This document shows positions 61,998 through 64,000 of a DNA stretch of 64,000 nt, piece after piece (position 1 is the first letter of the stretch; each line of letters starts with the position of its first letter). Location of the stretch: the NCBI GenBank assembly GCA_050485485.1, contig JBJHBM010000001.1, positions 186,001 through 250,000 of the forward strand, read 5' to 3'. The stretch is from WHSO01 sp050485485. GTDB taxonomy: Bacteria; Pseudomonadota; Alphaproteobacteria; SMXQ01. The notes beneath the pieces were generated by a model. It was not told the DNA's origin. It searched no databases and saw nothing but the letters and a program-made list of their open reading frames with translations. Both the position numbers and the translations under genes were made by a program.

Positions 61998-63836
61998 ATG
62001 CTGGACGCTATCTCGCTGGCAATCCTTATCGGCGCGGGCCTCGTCGTCATTTCGATCTTCAGCAGCCTCATCTCGTTTCGCGTCGGCGCTCCCCTGCTGC
62101 TGGTGTTTCTCGGTGTCGGTCTTGCCGCAGGGGAAGACGGCATCGGCGGAATCCCCTTTGAAAACGCGGAACTTGCCTATTTTATAGGCAGCGTTGCCCT
62201 CGCCGTCATCCTGTTCGACAGCGGCTTTGCCACGCGCATTCCGTCGTTCCGGGTGGCGGTCGCGCCCGCGGTCGTACTGGCGAGCGCCGGCGTCGCCCTC
62301 ACCGCCGGTCTGCTCGCGATACCGGCACATTACATCCTCGGGCTCGACTGGCTGACGGCATTGCTGCTGGGCTCGATCGTGGGCTCCACGGATGCCGCCG
62401 CCGTGTTCTTCCTGTTGAGGACCGGGGGTATCCAGATACGCGAACGGGTGCGCGCCGTACTCGAGATCGAATCGGGCTCGAACGACCCGATGGCAATCCT
62501 GCTCACGCTCACCATCATCGAATTGATCCTGTCCGGCGCGACGGACCTCGACGAGATATCCTGGGGCTTCGCCAAAGCCTTCATTGGGCAAATGGGCCTC
62601 GGCATGGTGATGGGGCTTGCCGCCGGCTATCTGATGGCCAAGCTGTTCAACGTCGTGCGGTTCGAGCCGGGGGTATACCCCGTTGCCATTCTCGGGCTCG
62701 CGCTCTGCCTGTTTTCGCTGACCTCCATGTTGGGCGGCAGCGGCTTTCTCGCCGTCTATATCGCCGGAATACTCATGGGGAATATCCGGTTCCGGGGCGG
62801 CGTGCTGTATCGCAGGTTTCAGGAAGGCGCGACCTGGCTCGCGCAGGTCACCATGTTTCTCGTGCTCGGCCTGTTGGCGACGCCCTCGACTTTTCCGGAG
62901 ATTGCATGGCAAGCGGTTGCGATTGGCGTCGCATTGATTTTGTTCGCGCGCCCGCTTGCCGTGTGGCTATGCCTGCTGCCGTTCGGGTTCGGGCGCAACG
63001 AAACAACCTTCATCGCCTGGGTGGGCTTGAGGGGAGCGGTCTCGATCCTGCTCGCGATCCTGCCGATCATGGCCTTCCTGCCCGATGGCCAGATGCTGTT
63101 CAATGTCGCCTTCATCATCGTGCTCACCTCTCTGCTGATCCAGGGCTGGACGATCCGTCCGATGGCGCGGTGGCTGGGCGTGATCGTCCCGCCCCAGATC
63201 GGGCCGGTGGAAAAGGTCGAGCTCGAGCTGCCCGGCAACGCACGCCACGAACTGATCGCCTATCGGGTCGCGCCGGAAAGCCCCGTGGCCAGGGGCGAAC
63301 GGATACCGCGCTGGGCGCGGCCGTCGCTGATCGTGCGCGCCGGACGGTCGATGCGCGTACACGACGCAGGACAGCCGCAACCGGGCGATTACGTCTATAT
63401 CTTCTCGGTGCCGCGGTTCATCCCGCTGCTCGACCGGCTGTTCGCGAGCCCCGCGGAACTGACCAGCGAGGATCGCGCTTACCTCGGTGATTTCGAGATC
63501 GGTCCCGACAGCACCATCGGCGATCTGGCCCGTAGCTATGGCCTCACGGTTTCGGACGAAGAGGCAGCGACGACTGCTGCCGAGTATATCCGGAAGCGCC
63601 TCGGCTCCGGGTTGGGACGGGGCGACAGGCTCTTGTTGGGACCGGTGGAATTGATTGTCAGGGAAGCCGACGAGGAAGGGCGGGCATTGTCTCTCGGCCT
63701 TGCATTGCAACCGACACCGCCCTCGGTTCCGAGGTTGCCGCTGTTCCAGAACTATCGGGAAATTCTGGCGTCAGTGCGCGGCTGGCTCGCCAGGCGCACG
63801 GGGACGCGCGGCCAAGATTCCCGAAGGGACGGCTAG
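61998..63836 (+). CDS. Potassium/proton antiporter, NhaP2/CvrA type
   Basis: The 612-residue protein has about 12 membrane helices of the CPA1 exchanger fold with the SIVGSTDAAAVFFLLRTGGI and ESGSNDPMAILLT motifs holding the ion-binding aspartates. A cytoplasmic part follows: a TrkA-C domain about residues 405-480 (LPGNARHELIAYRVAPESPV) and a CorC/HlyC-type domain near 490-580. The family exports K+ in exchange for H+. GAAGGTG precedes ATG 61998. The stop shares CTAG with the convergent stress-protein gene. Confidence 0.9.
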   Translation: MLDAISLAILIGAGLVVISIFSSLISFRVGAPLLLVFLGVGLAAGEDGIGGIPFENAELAYFIGSVALAVILFDSGFATRIPSFRVAVAPAVVLASAGVALTAGLLAIPAHYILGLDWLTALLLGSIVGSTDAAAVFFLLRTGGIQIRERVRAVLEIESGSNDPMAILLTLTIIELILSGATDLDEISWGFAKAFIGQMGLGMVMGLAAGYLMAKLFNVVRFEPGVYPVAILGLALCLFSLTSMLGGSGFLAVYIAGILMGNIRFRGGVLYRRFQEGATWLAQVTMFLVLGLLATPSTFPEIAWQAVAIGVALILFARPLAVWLCLLPFGFGRNETTFIAWVGLRGAVSILLAILPIMAFLPDGQMLFNVAFIIVLTSLLIQGWTIRPMARWLGVIVPPQIGPVEKVELELPGNARHELIAYRVAPESPVARGERIPRWARPSLIVRAGRSMRVHDAGQPQPGDYVYIFSVPRFIPLLDRLFASPAELTSEDRAYLGDFEIGPDSTIGDLARSYGLTVSDEEAATTAAEYIRKRLGSGLGRGDRLLLGPVELIVREADEEGRALSLGLALQPTPPSVPRLPLFQNYREILASVRGWLARRTGTRGQDSRRDG

Positions 63837-64000
63837 GTCGCTGCCGCCGGCACGGCCAGCACGTCGCACTCGGCCGCACGCAGGACTTCCTCCGCCACGC
63901 TGCCCAGCAGCGCCTTGCTCAATCCGCCCTTCCCGCTCGTCCCCATGACCACGAGCTCCGTTCCGAGCGCCTTGCAGCGCTCCAGGATTGCCCTTGCCGC
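63833..64000 (-). CDS. Universal stress protein, C-terminal fragment
   Basis: The last 55 codons of a minus-strand gene cut by the window edge. The sequence CKALGTELVVMGTSGKGG then LLGSVAEEVLRAAECDVLAV carries the UspA ATP-binding pattern G-x2-G-x9-G-S. The N-terminal half lies outside the window. It converges on the antiporter gene with a four-base overlap. Confidence 0.88.
   Translation of the reverse strand, partial: AARAILERCKALGTELVVMGTSGKGGLSKALLGSVAEEVLRAAECDVLAVPAAAT

Overview
The window is a GC-rich, gene-dense chromosomal segment of an alphaproteobacterium, most likely from or near the Rhodospirillales. This rests on gene content and order: glyA-nrdR-ribD-ribE-ribH-nusB-thiL; a K+-independent H+-pyrophosphatase; bamE diverging from a CBP3-type bc1 assembly chaperone followed by DUF177, rpmF, plsX, fabH, ihfA and a MerR gene; rplM-rpsI-argC; sdhE-mfd. 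It reads as ordinary chromosome. There is no CRISPR array, no integrase or transposase, and no recognisable prophage. Species cannot be named from the sequence alone.

Layout. 1-4.6 kb: one-carbon, riboflavin and thiamine cofactor genes plus NrdR and NusB. 4.7-7.1 kb: a DUF4865 protein, a small exported protein and an MFS carrier. 7.3-9.4 kb: hppA, ended by a bidirectional terminator facing bamE. 9.4-14.7 kb: envelope, ribosome and fatty-acid cluster ending in tRNA-Pro(GGG), followed by a 42-residue membrane protein that is easily missed. 15-27.5 kb: accessory metabolism, with a Gfo/Idh/MocA dehydrogenase, a Tat-exported aldo/keto reductase and an amidohydrolase in one operon; a DUF481 beta-barrel that appears to start at AUU; a minus-strand catabolic group (VOC protein, ornithine-cyclodeaminase-like enzyme, solute-binding protein, polysaccharide-deacetylase-like hydrolase); CutA; an ADP/ATP-translocase-like carrier beside a second Tat-exported aldo/keto reductase. 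27.6-30.8 kb: type I secretion ABC transporter and membrane-fusion protein without an outer-membrane partner or substrate. 30.8-44.9 kb: sulfur and aspartate-family amino acid genes (MetY-like, AlaC-like, hom), rplM-rpsI, argC, glpX, recJ, a gamma carbonic anhydrase, and a luciferase-like monooxygenase paired with an alpha/beta hydrolase that has a cysteine nucleophile. 45-48 kb: tRNA-Glu(UUC) followed by a short AT-richer patch with a DUF1902 gene and a lipoprotein, then an HD-GYP phosphodiesterase and small proteins. 48.2-57.5 kb: DUF502, recG, sdhE, mfd, a DsbA-like protein, an MBL hydrolase and tatD. 57.6-64 kb: an exported methyltransferase, a Uup-type ABC-F protein, a second orphan solute-binding protein, a K+/H+ antiporter and the end of a universal stress protein.

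Genes are tightly packed. Many neighbours overlap by 1 to 4 bases (ATGA, TGATG or TTGA junctions), and three convergent pairs share the bases of their stop codons in a CTAA or CTAG tetramer. Start sites were set by Shine-Dalgarno spacing and family length. This shortens or moves several genes relative to the longest open frame (ribH, hppA, plsX, recJ, recG, mfd, prtD, the second solute-binding protein, the DUF481 protein).

No clearly new multi-gene defence or mobile system was found. The observations most worth a second look are the AUU-start beta-barrel gene, two paralogous Tat-exported aldo/keto reductases, the cysteine-nucleophile hydrolase with its monooxygenase, the exported methyltransferase, a palindromic repeat that supplies the start region of recJ, and a possible leader peptide coupled to the type I exporter.
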